Positions 37,607 through 46,173 of a DNA stretch of 64,000 nt are shown here, piece after piece. The notes below the pieces were generated by a model. The model made no database searches, was not told the origin of the DNA, and saw only the letters and a program-made list of their open reading frames with translations. A program made the position numbers and the translations under genes. The number at the start of each line of letters is the position of its first letter. Position 1 is the stretch's first letter. The DNA comes from Bacteroidota bacterium (lineage in GTDB: Bacteria > Bacteroidota > Bacteroidia > Flavobacteriales > Flavobacteriaceae): positions 434,001-498,000 of the forward strand of contig JAHJTN010000005.1 of NCBI GenBank assembly GCA_018829465.1, written 5' to 3'.

Positions 37607-37721
37607 GTGTTTATTTTTATTGTTTTTCAATGTTCATGCTTCGACTGCGCTCAGCACAGGCTTGGAACGCCCTAGGATAATCACACTCCTGTGTGTCAAT
37701 AATTTTACATGGGCGTTCATC
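37599..37721 (-). repeat. Dispersed leader repeat, copy B (full form)
   Basis: Minus strand from GATGAACGCCC (37721-37711) to ATGAAAAA at the start of the Eco47II-like gene. Outer inverted repeat GAACGCCC (near 37718-37711) and GGGCGTTC (37672-37665); inner CACA-CAGGAG-TGTG-like hairpin; then the 30-base module (37663-37634) with CTGTGC-TGA-GCGCAG hairpin. The block GATTATCCTAGGGCGTTCC is identical to copy A, and the hairpin module is identical to copy C apart from one base. Confidence 0.88.
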
Positions 37722-37825
37722 CAATTGTGTCATTTTTAAAGAAACAATATTAGCATGTATTGTGGATTCTCCTTTGTCAAAGTTAGTCTCATTTCAATTT
37801 ATCCACTTGTAAATTATTCAATCCA

Positions 37826-38335
37826 TCACCACTGTGCCAAACTCGCATTAAAGATATCTTGTGTCAATCTTTCAAAAATTTCATCAAAGGCAGTCTGTTT
37901 TAGGCTTCCTGTAAATTGTTCGTTTGCGCCAAAATCAAAAAAGAAAGAAAAGCGTCTTTCAAAGTCGGCTTCTTGGTTTTTCTGATTGGTAAACCTCACC
38001 TGTACGGCCATAGACAAGCGGTTTTGGTTGGCTGTTTGTTGCGCAGTAGCCGTCATCGGAGTGATTCTGTAATCTACAATTTCGCCTTCATAAACCAAGT
38101 CTCCGTTGGCATTAACCAAGTCGAGATTTGTTTGGCTCAAGATTAAATCCTGAAGCGCCAAGGTAAAATCGCGATCCAAACCGGGCTCCACTAAGGGTGC
38201 AACATTTTGAAAAAAATTGACCTGAAAAGTGGATGCATCAATTTTTCCGGTACCGGTAAAGTTATAAGCACCACAACCCGCAAGCACAAAGCTGACCGTG
38301 AATACTGCAAATTTTTTAAGAAAAGTGATTTTCAT
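37826..38335 (-). CDS. lptE: LPS-assembly lipoprotein LptE
   Basis: 169 residues. Signal peptide MKITFLKKFAVFTVSFVLAGC with lipidated Cys21, then GAYNFTGTGKID and an alpha/beta LptE fold (DLILSQTNLDLVNANGDLVYEGEIVDY). LptE plugs the LptD barrel that inserts lipopolysaccharide in the outer membrane. It lies 31 bases after the sigma-54 activator gene. In other Flavobacteriia this operon commonly continues with a TPR protein and secG; here the AT-rich islet follows instead. Confidence 0.85.
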   Translation of the reverse strand: MKITFLKKFAVFTVSFVLAGCGAYNFTGTGKIDASTFQVNFFQNVAPLVEPGLDRDFTLALQDLILSQTNLDLVNANGDLVYEGEIVDYRITPMTATAQQTANQNRLSMAVQVRFTNQKNQEADFERRFSFFFDFGANEQFTGSLKQTAFDEIFERLTQDIFNASLAQW

Positions 38336-38366
38336 AGATATCTTTTGTTGAGGTAGTTAGGCTTAT

Positions 38367-39626
38367 TTACTGTTCCAACAGTTTTATTTTTCTATACAAG
38401 GTTCTTTCCGAAATGCCTAGTTCTTTTGCAGCCAATTTTCTTTTCCCGCTGTTCCTTTCGAGTGCTTTCTGAATGAGTTCCAACTCTTTTTCTTGCAACG
38501 AAAGTGTTTCTTCCTCTTCTATTTCTTCGGCAAAGTCGTATTTATCGGTATGTTGGGGCTCATGGTGTTGGGCAACCGGTATCAAAGATACGGGTTCTTT
38601 GGTTGTTTCCGGCATTTCATCCTCAAATGAAATGTCTTCCTCCTGTCCGTATATTTTGCGAATCAGTTGTTTGTTTTCCTCCCTTACCTCTTTGGCATTT
38701 GAATTTTCCATGAGTTTCATGGTCAGCTTCTTCAAGTCGTTCAAGTCGCTCTTCATATCAAACAATACTTTGTACAGGATTTCGCGTTCGCTCGAAAATT
38801 CAGATTGCGAATTGGGCTTGGTAAGCGCCGGTAATTGGCTACCTAAAGCCGGCAGATAATGCCTGAGCGTTTGTGCGTCAATGTCGCGGCGGGTTTCAAG
38901 GATAGAAAGCTGCTCGGCCACATTTCGCAATTGTCTGATGTTGCCATTCCACCGATAACTTTCAAGTAAATCTATAGCATCTTCGCTCAAGCGAACAGTT
39001 GGCATCTTGTATTTTTGCGCAAAATCGGATGCAAATTTTCTGAACAGCAAATGAATGTCGTTTTTTCGTTCGCGTAGCGGAGGCAAGTGAATGTCAACCG
39101 TGCTTAACCGATAGAACAGGTCTTCGCGAAATTTTTCTTTCCTGATGGCTTCAGCCATATCCAAATTGGTGGCTGCCACAATGCGCACATTGGTTTTTTT
39201 GGCTTCAGACGCACCTACCCTGATGAATTCTCCGTTCTCCAAAACGCGCAACAGGCGTACTTGCGTAGTCAGTGGCAACTCGCCTACTTCATCTAAAAAA
39301 ATAGTACCTCCGTCTGCCACTTCAAAATAGCCGCTTCGTGCATTGGTAGCACCAGTAAAGGCACCTTTTTCATGTCCAAACAATTCACTGTCTATTGTGC
39401 CTTCGGGAATGGCACCGCAGTTTACAGCTATATATTTGCCGTGTTTACGGTGCGACAATTGATGGATAATTTTGGGGATGCTCTCTTTACCCACGCCACT
39501 TTCGCCCGTCACCAATACAGAAATGTCGGTAGGTGCCACTTGAATGGCTTTTTCGATGGCTCGGTTGAGTTTCGGGTCATCGCCGATGATGCCGAATCGT
39601 TGTTTTATGACTTGTACATTTTCCAA
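38367..39626 (-). CDS. Sigma-54-dependent transcriptional activator
   Basis: 419 residues from TTG 39626 (LENVQVIKQRFGIIGD), the only start after the miaB stop at 39647. It lacks any N-terminal receiver or GAF domain: the AAA+ core begins at once with Walker A GESGVGKE, the sigma-54-contacting loop GHEKGAFTGAT and Walker B GGTIFLDEVGE. A linker of about 100 residues precedes a Fis-type helix-turn-helix (RNSGKRKLAAKELGISERTLYRKIKLLEQ split over the last 30 residues). Regulatory input must come from elsewhere. Position between miaB and lptE is conserved in Bacteroidota; target genes unknown. Confidence 0.9.
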   Translation of the reverse strand: MENVQVIKQRFGIIGDDPKLNRAIEKAIQVAPTDISVLVTGESGVGKESIPKIIHQLSHRKHGKYIAVNCGAIPEGTIDSELFGHEKGAFTGATNARSGYFEVADGGTIFLDEVGELPLTTQVRLLRVLENGEFIRVGASEAKKTNVRIVAATNLDMAEAIRKEKFREDLFYRLSTVDIHLPPLRERKNDIHLLFRKFASDFAQKYKMPTVRLSEDAIDLLESYRWNGNIRQLRNVAEQLSILETRRDIDAQTLRHYLPALGSQLPALTKPNSQSEFSSEREILYKVLFDMKSDLNDLKKLTMKLMENSNAKEVREENKQLIRKIYGQEEDISFEDEMPETTKEPVSLIPVAQHHEPQHTDKYDFAEEIEEEETLSLQEKELELIQKALERNSGKRKLAAKELGISERTLYRKIKLLEQ

Positions 39627-39646
39627 AACTGCAAAACATTTAAGAG

Positions 39647-41083
39647 TTATGAATACCCTACAGCCTGCCCCATCAGGGTAGCCGAGGTGCAATCTGTGAT
39701 TTTTACCATCACAAAATCGCCTTTTTGATAGTGTTCTTTAGGAAAAACTACCACCATGTTTTGTGAATTTCGACCCATCCAATGCGCTTCTGACTTTTTT
39801 GAAGTTCCTTCTATAAGCACTTCTTCTGTTTTGCCCAAGTGTTGTTTGGTACGGTAATCACAATGTGCTCGTTGCAGATTGACAATCTCTTGCAAACGGC
39901 GTTTTTTGACGGCCTCGGGCACATCATCAATCAACTTTTTGGCTGCCGGCGTGCCAGGTCTTTCAGAATAGGCAAACATATAACCGTAGTCATATTTTAC
40001 ATAGGCCATCAGGCTGAGTGTGTCCTGGTGGTCGGCTTCTGTTTCTGTGGGGAAGCCGCTAATCATATCGTGTGAAATGGCGCAATCGGGAATAATGCTG
40101 CGGATTTTATCAATGAGTGCTATATATTCTTCTCGGGTATGCTGCCTGTTCATCTCTTTCAAAATTCGCGTACTGCCCGATTGAACCGGCAGGTGAATGT
40201 TGTTGCAAATATTCGGATAGCGGGCAATGGTGTGCAAAACGTCCTCTGCCATGTCTTGCGGATTCGAAGTTGAGAAGCGGATGCGCATTTTGGGCTGGGC
40301 TTCTGCCACCATTTGCAACAAGTCTGCAAAGTGAATGGCCGTAGCTTTTTGCATTTCGCTGGCTTTGATGTAATCTTTTTTCAATCCGCCGCCGTACCAC
40401 AAATAGGAATCTACATTTTGTCCTAAAAGTGTGACTTCTCTGTATCCGTTGGCCCAAAGTGTGTTGACTTCTTCTACGATGCTATGCGGATCGCGGCTTC
40501 GCTCTCGACCTCGGGTGAAGGGCACCACGCAAAAAGTACACATATTGTCGCATCCTCTTGTGATGGACACAAAGGCCGTAACACCGTTAGTCTGCAAACG
40601 AACGGGTGCCACATCGCCATAAGTTTCGTCTTTTGACAGAATCACGTTCACCGCAGCGCGGCCATCTTCCACTTCCTTGAGTAAGTTGGGAAGGTCTTTG
40701 TAAGCATCGGGGCCTACCACCATATCCACAATCTTTTCTTCTTCCAAAAATTTACTCTTCAGGCGTTCGGCCATACAGCCCAATACACCCACCCGCATTC
40801 CGGGGTTTATCTTTTTAACGGACTGGAAAAACTCCAAACGTTTTCGCACCGTTTGCTCTGCTTTGTCTCTGATAGAACAGGTATTGACCAATACTAGGTC
40901 TGCTTCTTCTAACTGCTGCGTGGTGCCGTATCCTTCCTTTGTCAAGATGGAAGCCACAATTTCACTGTCAGAAAAATTCATCGCGCAGCCGTAACTTTCT
41001 ATGTACATTTTTTTAGACGCCTCTTGCGAACCGCCCCACAACAATGTTTCTCCTTGCCTTTTTTCTTCCATCATATTTTCCAT
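39647..41083 (-). CDS. miaB: tRNA-2-methylthio-N6-dimethylallyladenosine synthase MiaB
   Basis: 478 residues from ATG 41083. N-terminal domain with three cluster-binding cysteines ([29 protein letters not shown]), radical SAM motif [21 protein letters not shown] and a C-terminal TRAM domain. It adds a methylthio group to i6A37 of tRNAs reading UNN codons. The longer frame to 41137 runs through the promoter. First gene of the miaB, sigma-54 activator, lptE operon. Confidence 0.97.
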   Translation of the reverse strand: MENMMEEKRQGETLLWGGSQEASKKMYIESYGCAMNFSDSEIVASILTKEGYGTTQQLEEADLVLVNTCSIRDKAEQTVRKRLEFFQSVKKINPGMRVGVLGCMAERLKSKFLEEEKIVDMVVGPDAYKDLPNLLKEVEDGRAAVNVILSKDETYGDVAPVRLQTNGVTAFVSITRGCDNMCTFCVVPFTRGRERSRDPHSIVEEVNTLWANGYREVTLLGQNVDSYLWYGGGLKKDYIKASEMQKATAIHFADLLQMVAEAQPKMRIRFSTSNPQDMAEDVLHTIARYPNICNNIHLPVQSGSTRILKEMNRQHTREEYIALIDKIRSIIPDCAISHDMISGFPTETEADHQDTLSLMAYVKYDYGYMFAYSERPGTPAAKKLIDDVPEAVKKRRLQEIVNLQRAHCDYRTKQHLGKTEEVLIEGTSKKSEAHWMGRNSQNMVVVFPKEHYQKGDFVMVKITDCTSATLMGQAVGYS

Positions 41084-41107
41084 AAATCTCACTTTTATTA
41101 AACCTTG

Positions 41108-41137
41108 CAAAGGTACTACATAAAGCAAATATGACAA
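41108..41137 (-). promoter_or_regulatory. miaB promoter
   Basis: Minus strand: TTG (41137-41135), 19-base spacer, TACCTTTG (41115-41108), an exact consensus, with about 20 bases to the miaB ATG. Confidence 0.82.
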
Positions 41138-41301
41138 AGTGGCAGGATTCTATTTCTGCGTTGAAATGCAACACAAATTGAAAATCATTATTTAACAAAC
41201 AAAAAACCGGCTGTGTTTTTAAAATTTATACTTTAGCCGGAAATTCAAATTTCTCTAGGCAGAACTGCCCAAAAAGAAAGTTTTGACCACCCAAAGTAGA
41301 A

Positions 41302-42276
41302 GTGAATGGGATACAACAAAGCCAAGTCTTCGAAAAATTATTTAGATTAAAAACAGCCGTCTTGCTCAAAAAAATACTTTACACTACGTTTTTATTGTCA
41401 TGTGTTTGTGCGCTGAGTGCTCAGGAATATCGGCAGTCTGTATTTTTACAAGTTGACAACGATTTATATTTCGGGAGAGACAAATACTACAGCAGTGGCA
41501 TCATAGTCGGGTATTCCAAATCTCTTGGGAATGATTTTATTTTCAACAAACGTCCCGATGAAACCCTGCAACTCGACCTCAAGGCCGGACATCTTATTTT
41601 TACACCCGGAGATATTGATGCTACGGATACGCGTTTTTTTGACCGCCCTTTTGCCGGTTGGCTCTTTGTTGAAGCCGGACTGAGCAAAGCCTCTGAAAAC
41701 AGCATACTGCGGTCAAGTTTAGAAATCGGACTTACGGGAAATGCCTCTTTTGGCGAAGACATACAGGTTTGGTATCACAGAATTTTGGGCATTGAAGAAA
41801 AACCCTCTTGGCAAGATCAAATTCCCGGTGAACTGCTCGCCAACTTCAAACCGAGTTTTATTTACAGTGAAGTGCTCAACGACATGACTTTTCTGGATTT
41901 TGTGAGCAACGGCAGCTTGGGCACAAAAGATATATTTGCAGAGCAAATGTTTGGCATCACCTATGGACGAAGAAACCAATTGCGTGAATCGTCGGCATTC
42001 GGCATGATGGGCACTTCGGCCAAACCCGAATTTTTTGGCTTTTTCCGCGCGGGCTATCGGTTTGTAGGTCACGACACTTTCTTGGAGGGCAGCCCGCTCA
42101 ACGACCATGCAAAATTTACGGTTGACCCAAAAGAACACCTGTTTAAAATAGATGCCGGTGCCCATTTTAATATCGGAAAACAATTGTTTAGTGCAGCTTA
42201 TCACTTCAACACCAAATCATCGGAGCGAGAAGATGCGCATTATTTTTTAGAAATTGTCTATCGCATTCGTTTTTAA
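41302..42276 (+). CDS. lpxR: Lipid A deacylase LpxR-family outer membrane protein
   Basis: 324 residues from GTG 41302; TTG 41362 (LLKKILYTTFLLSCVCALSAQ) is an equally good start and begins directly at the signal peptide. The mature part has VDNDLYFGRDKYYSSGIIVGY, QDQIPGE, and MTFLDFVSNGSLGTK, matching the LpxR/DUF2219 beta-barrel that removes the 3'-acyloxyacyl group of lipid A using Ca2+. The barrel ends in an aromatic-free but basic terminus VYRIRF, with a final Phe as outer membrane proteins usually have. Monocistronic. Enzyme activity is by family only. Confidence 0.78.
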   Translation: MNGIQQSQVFEKLFRLKTAVLLKKILYTTFLLSCVCALSAQEYRQSVFLQVDNDLYFGRDKYYSSGIIVGYSKSLGNDFIFNKRPDETLQLDLKAGHLIFTPGDIDATDTRFFDRPFAGWLFVEAGLSKASENSILRSSLEIGLTGNASFGEDIQVWYHRILGIEEKPSWQDQIPGELLANFKPSFIYSEVLNDMTFLDFVSNGSLGTKDIFAEQMFGITYGRRNQLRESSAFGMMGTSAKPEFFGFFRAGYRFVGHDTFLEGSPLNDHAKFTVDPKEHLFKIDAGAHFNIGKQLFSAAYHFNTKSSEREDAHYFLEIVYRIRF

Positions 42277-42373
42277 AAGAAACGATTTTTGATTTGATTG
42301 GCTTATCCGCACTTGGCCACCCTAAAATGCGCCCGTATCTAAGCGGATTGAAAGCTTGTGAAAAAAAAATGTT

Positions 42374-42381
42374 TAGCTTTG
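42374..42381 (+). promoter_or_regulatory. topA -7 element
   Basis: TAGCTTTG, full match to TAnnTTTG, 18 bases before the topA ATG. The nearest TTG lies 15 bases upstream (42356-42358), shorter than ideal. Confidence 0.5.
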
Positions 42382-42399
42382 TAGCGAAAAAAAAGAGCA

Positions 42400-44907
42400 A
42401 TGCCCAAAAATTTAGTTATCGTGGAGTCGCCTGCTAAGGCAAAAACAATAGAAAAATTTCTAGGAAAAGATTATAAAGTAGCTTCAAGCTACGGTCATAT
42501 TTCCGATTTACCTTCCAAAGACTTGGGTGTAGATGTCAAGCAAAATTTTAAACCACAATATTTTGTCTCTTCTGACAAAAAAGAGGTAGTGGCCAATTTG
42601 AGAAAACTTTCTAAAGAGGCCGAAATGGTATGGCTGGCTAGTGATGAAGACCGAGAAGGAGAAGCCATTGCTTGGCATTTGGCCGAAACACTCAAGCTCA
42701 CGGAAGACAAAACCAAGCGCATCGTCTTCAACCAGATTACCAAAAGTGCTATTGAGAAAGCCATTGAAAATCCCAGAAAAATAGATTACAACCTCGTCAA
42801 TGCGCAACAAGCCCGCCGGGTGTTGGACAGGTTGGTCGGCTACGAGTTGTCACCCGTTCTCTGGAAAAAAATAAAACCCGGCCTTTCTGCCGGACGTGTA
42901 CAGTCTGTAGCCGTGCGACTCATCGTGGAGCGCGAGCGCGATATACAAACCTTTAAAGTCAATGCTACATATAAGATTGAAGCGGTTTTTGCTGACCAAA
43001 ACGGCAAAACTTTTAAAGCACAGCTATCCGAATCATTTGACCATTTGGAACAGGCTAGAAAGTTTTTAGAAATACAGGCCGATGCAGATTTTGTGATAGA
43101 AAGCGTAGAGAAAAAACCCGCCAAGAAATCGCCCGCAGCGCCTTTTACAACGTCAACCTTGCAACAAGAAGCCGCCAGAAAACTCAATTTTCCTGTTGGC
43201 ATCACCATGCGTGTGGCGCAGCGCTTATACGAACAGGGTTTGATAACCTATATGCGAACCGACAGTGTTAACCTTTCGCCGGAAGCCATTGCGCAAGCCC
43301 AACAAGAGGTATCGGCATCTTATGGTCAAAAATACAGCAAGTCGCGAAATTTCAGCACCAAAACAAAAGGTGCCCAAGAGGCCCACGAAGCCATTCGCCC
43401 TACAGACATATCGGTCAGTAGCATATCGATGGAATCGGACATGAACAGATTGTACGACCTGATTTGGAAGCGAACCATTGCTTCGCAAATGGCAGATGCC
43501 GAATTGGAACGGACGGTTTTTATAATAAAATCGAGCAAAGAAAACGCACAGTTTAGAGCCCAGGGAGAAGTCATCGTATTCGACGGATTTCTAAAAGTTT
43601 ATCTGGAGGGAAAAGACGATGACAACGATGACGAAAACGAAACCGGATTGCTCCCCAACCTGAAAAAAACTGACCAAGTGACGGCACAACAAATAACTGC
43701 CACAGAGCGATTTAGCCGTCCGCCTGCGCGCTATTCCGAAGCCGCTTTGGTCAAAAAACTAGAAGAACTCGGCATAGGCAGACCCTCTACCTACGCACCC
43801 ACCATATCAACCATTCAGAACAGAAACTATATCGAAAAAGGTTCTTACGAAGGTGAAAGCCGAAATTACGTGGTATTGACTTTGGAGAACCAAAAAATTC
43901 AAGTCCGGAAAAAAATCGAAACCATAGGGAGTAACAAAGGAAAACTCATCCCTACGGATATTGGCTATGTAGTCAACGATTTTCTGGTTAACCATTTTGA
44001 ATCTATACTCGCGTATAATTTTACGGCAAAAGTAGAGCAAGATTTTGACGAAATTGCAGCCGGATCACTCGAATGGACGAAGATGATGTCTGAGTTTTAT
44101 GCGGTTTTTCATCCGAAAGTAGAGGATGTAGAACAAAATGCAGACCGCGAGTCCGGTGAGCGCATCCTAGGTACAGACCCTGATACCGGAAAGCCAATCA
44201 GTGTAAGACTCGGCAGGTTTGGCCCCATGGCGCAGATTGGCGAGCCCGAAGATGACGATAAAAAATTTGCCAGCCTCAAACCCGATCAAAATATAGGCAC
44301 AATTACATTGCAAGAAGCCTTGGATCTCTTTAAACTTCCGCATGATTTGGGTGCATACAAAAACGAAACCCTTCAGGTGAATATTGGTCGGTTTGGGCCT
44401 TACGTGCGCTTTGGGAAGTCTTATATTTCCATTCCAAAAGATATAGATCCGCTTGAAGTGACTCTTGAGCAAGCGGTTGCTTGGGTGGAAGAAAAACTTG
44501 CGGCAGACGCCCCCATTGCTACGTATGACGGGAAACCCGTGCAGAAAGGAAAAGGCAGGTTTGGACCATACCTAAAATGGAACAATATTTTTGTTAACAT
44601 TCCTAAGGCTTACGATTTTGAAAATTTATCTGATGAAGATATTGACGTGCTGATTTCGGAAAAAATTAGAAAAGACAAAGAAAAATTGATCAAAGAATGG
44701 AAAGAGGAAGGCATCAGGCTTGAAAAGAACAGATACGGCAAAATTGAAGTCAAAAAAGGAAAGTTGAAGAAACAACTCAATCCAAAGGTTGATGCCGAAA
44801 AACTGACGTTGGAAGAAGCCAAAGCTTTATTGGGCATCAACAAAACTTCTGCCACAGGAGCCAAGAAAAAACCCGCGTCCAAAAAAACCTCCAAAACCAA
44901 AAAATAA
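42400..44907 (+). CDS. topA: DNA topoisomerase I
   Basis: 835 residues. Toprim domain with VIVESPAKAKTIEKFL at the N terminus and the acidic ASDEDREGEA near 86-95; catalytic Tyr near 284 in GLITYMRTDS. Instead of C4 zinc fingers the C-terminal third has repeated FGP(Y/M) units (RFGPMAQIG, RFGPYVRFG, RFGPYLKW) and a Lys-rich tail (KKPASKKTSKTKK). Relaxes negative supercoils. Its stop overlaps the next gene's ATG by one base. Confidence 0.97.
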   Translation: MPKNLVIVESPAKAKTIEKFLGKDYKVASSYGHISDLPSKDLGVDVKQNFKPQYFVSSDKKEVVANLRKLSKEAEMVWLASDEDREGEAIAWHLAETLKLTEDKTKRIVFNQITKSAIEKAIENPRKIDYNLVNAQQARRVLDRLVGYELSPVLWKKIKPGLSAGRVQSVAVRLIVERERDIQTFKVNATYKIEAVFADQNGKTFKAQLSESFDHLEQARKFLEIQADADFVIESVEKKPAKKSPAAPFTTSTLQQEAARKLNFPVGITMRVAQRLYEQGLITYMRTDSVNLSPEAIAQAQQEVSASYGQKYSKSRNFSTKTKGAQEAHEAIRPTDISVSSISMESDMNRLYDLIWKRTIASQMADAELERTVFIIKSSKENAQFRAQGEVIVFDGFLKVYLEGKDDDNDDENETGLLPNLKKTDQVTAQQITATERFSRPPARYSEAALVKKLEELGIGRPSTYAPTISTIQNRNYIEKGSYEGESRNYVVLTLENQKIQVRKKIETIGSNKGKLIPTDIGYVVNDFLVNHFESILAYNFTAKVEQDFDEIAAGSLEWTKMMSEFYAVFHPKVEDVEQNADRESGERILGTDPDTGKPISVRLGRFGPMAQIGEPEDDDKKFASLKPDQNIGTITLQEALDLFKLPHDLGAYKNETLQVNIGRFGPYVRFGKSYISIPKDIDPLEVTLEQAVAWVEEKLAADAPIATYDGKPVQKGKGRFGPYLKWNNIFVNIPKAYDFENLSDEDIDVLISEKIRKDKEKLIKEWKEEGIRLEKNRYGKIEVKKGKLKKQLNPKVDAEKLTLEEAKALLGINKTSATGAKKKPASKKTSKTKK

Positions 44908-46067
44908 TGGACGTTTTTGATCAACTTCAACCCGTTTCATATGCGTTGACCGAATGGGCTCACGAGCTACCACAACAAGCTTTAGGTAGGAAGTTGCTCA
45001 TCAATACAGGCGATATCTTTCCTATGCCCAAAGATATTGCGCTGGCCATATTGGCAATTGATGACAGTGTTACCAACGATACCACACGTGATTATGTTGA
45101 TTTTGATAAAATCAGAAAAACGCTTTATGAGCTTTATACGGGCGATTGGGACGCCAAAATAATCGATTTGGGGACTTTTGTCATTAGCGATCCGCAAGAA
45201 CCATCAACCAATGCGCTCACCCAACTCATAGAGTCGCTTGTAAAAAGAAATGTTATTCCCATCCTTTTGGGTGGTTCGCAATCCTATTTGTATCAACAAT
45301 ACGAAGCCTATAAGCATTTGGAACAATTGGTCAACGTACTCAATATTGATCAATGTTTTGACATCGGAGATGCGGGCACGGCGCTAAACGCGCACAATAC
45401 CATAGGCAAAATGATTGTTGACAAACCAACCATCCTTTTTAACTACGCCAATTTGGGCTATCAATCTTTTCTGAACACCCAGGAAGAAATTCAACTGTTA
45501 GATTCTTTACATTTTGAATCCTTGCGCCTAGGCGCACTCAAGGCAGATATCAGTGCTGCCGAGACACTGATGCGCGACGCAGATATCGTGAGTTTGGATT
45601 TTAACAGTATAAAAAGCATAGAAACGGGCTTTGCCACCACACACCAACCAAACGGATTTGACGGACTTGAAGTTTGTGCACTGGCAAGATATGCCGGCAT
45701 AAGCGACAAAGTGAGTTCTTTCAGTATTTTTGAAATCAAACAAAACCGACATGCTGAAATAGCCGAGCATCTTATTTCGCAAATCATCTGGTATTTTATT
45801 GAAGGATTTCACAATAGAATGCACGACTATCCGTTTACTTCCAAAGCAGATTATAAAAGATTTATAGTGGCGCAGACAGATCAAGAAATGGTTTTTTACC
45901 AAAGCCCGATAAGTGGACGATGGTGGATGGAAATCCCAAATACAAATTCCGGCGTTCATACTAAAACAACTTCTAATACGTTAATACCCTGCAATCATCA
46001 AGATTATTTAGATGCTTGTGAAAATGTGATTCCGGACAGGTGGTGGAAAGCATTCAATAAGTTTTGA
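44907..46067 (+). CDS. Ureohydrolase-fold (formimidoylglutamase-like) protein, metal site degenerate
   Basis: 386 residues. Arginase/agmatinase/formimidoylglutamase fold, but the Mn2+ ligands are broken: the GGxH motif reads GGSQ (about 122-125), the DAHxD motif reads DQCFD and the SxDxD motif reads SLDFNS. At least three of six ligands are replaced, so hydrolase activity is doubtful. It is coupled to topA (TAATG overlap) and lies just upstream of gldK; homologues occupy the same place near gliding genes in other Flavobacteriia, so a non-catalytic role is likely. Annotation as active formimidoylglutamase would be wrong. Confidence 0.75.
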   Translation: MDVFDQLQPVSYALTEWAHELPQQALGRKLLINTGDIFPMPKDIALAILAIDDSVTNDTTRDYVDFDKIRKTLYELYTGDWDAKIIDLGTFVISDPQEPSTNALTQLIESLVKRNVIPILLGGSQSYLYQQYEAYKHLEQLVNVLNIDQCFDIGDAGTALNAHNTIGKMIVDKPTILFNYANLGYQSFLNTQEEIQLLDSLHFESLRLGALKADISAAETLMRDADIVSLDFNSIKSIETGFATTHQPNGFDGLEVCALARYAGISDKVSSFSIFEIKQNRHAEIAEHLISQIIWYFIEGFHNRMHDYPFTSKADYKRFIVAQTDQEMVFYQSPISGRWWMEIPNTNSGVHTKTTSNTLIPCNHQDYLDACENVIPDRWWKAFNKF

Positions 46068-46107
46068 CGATAAAATGCGTGCATTCATAGAAAAAAACAG
46101 CGCCTAA

Positions 46108-46138
46108 TTGCATTATATAAATTAATTTAATACGTTTA
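46108..46138 (+). promoter_or_regulatory. gldK promoter
   Basis: TTG (46108-46110), 20-base spacer, TACGTTTA (46131-46138), one mismatch to TAnnTTTG, about 35 bases before gldK. An AGGAG lies at about 46152, rather far from the ATG. Confidence 0.65.
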
Positions 46139-46173
46139 CATCGAACTAAACACAGGAGAAACGACAGCGATTT

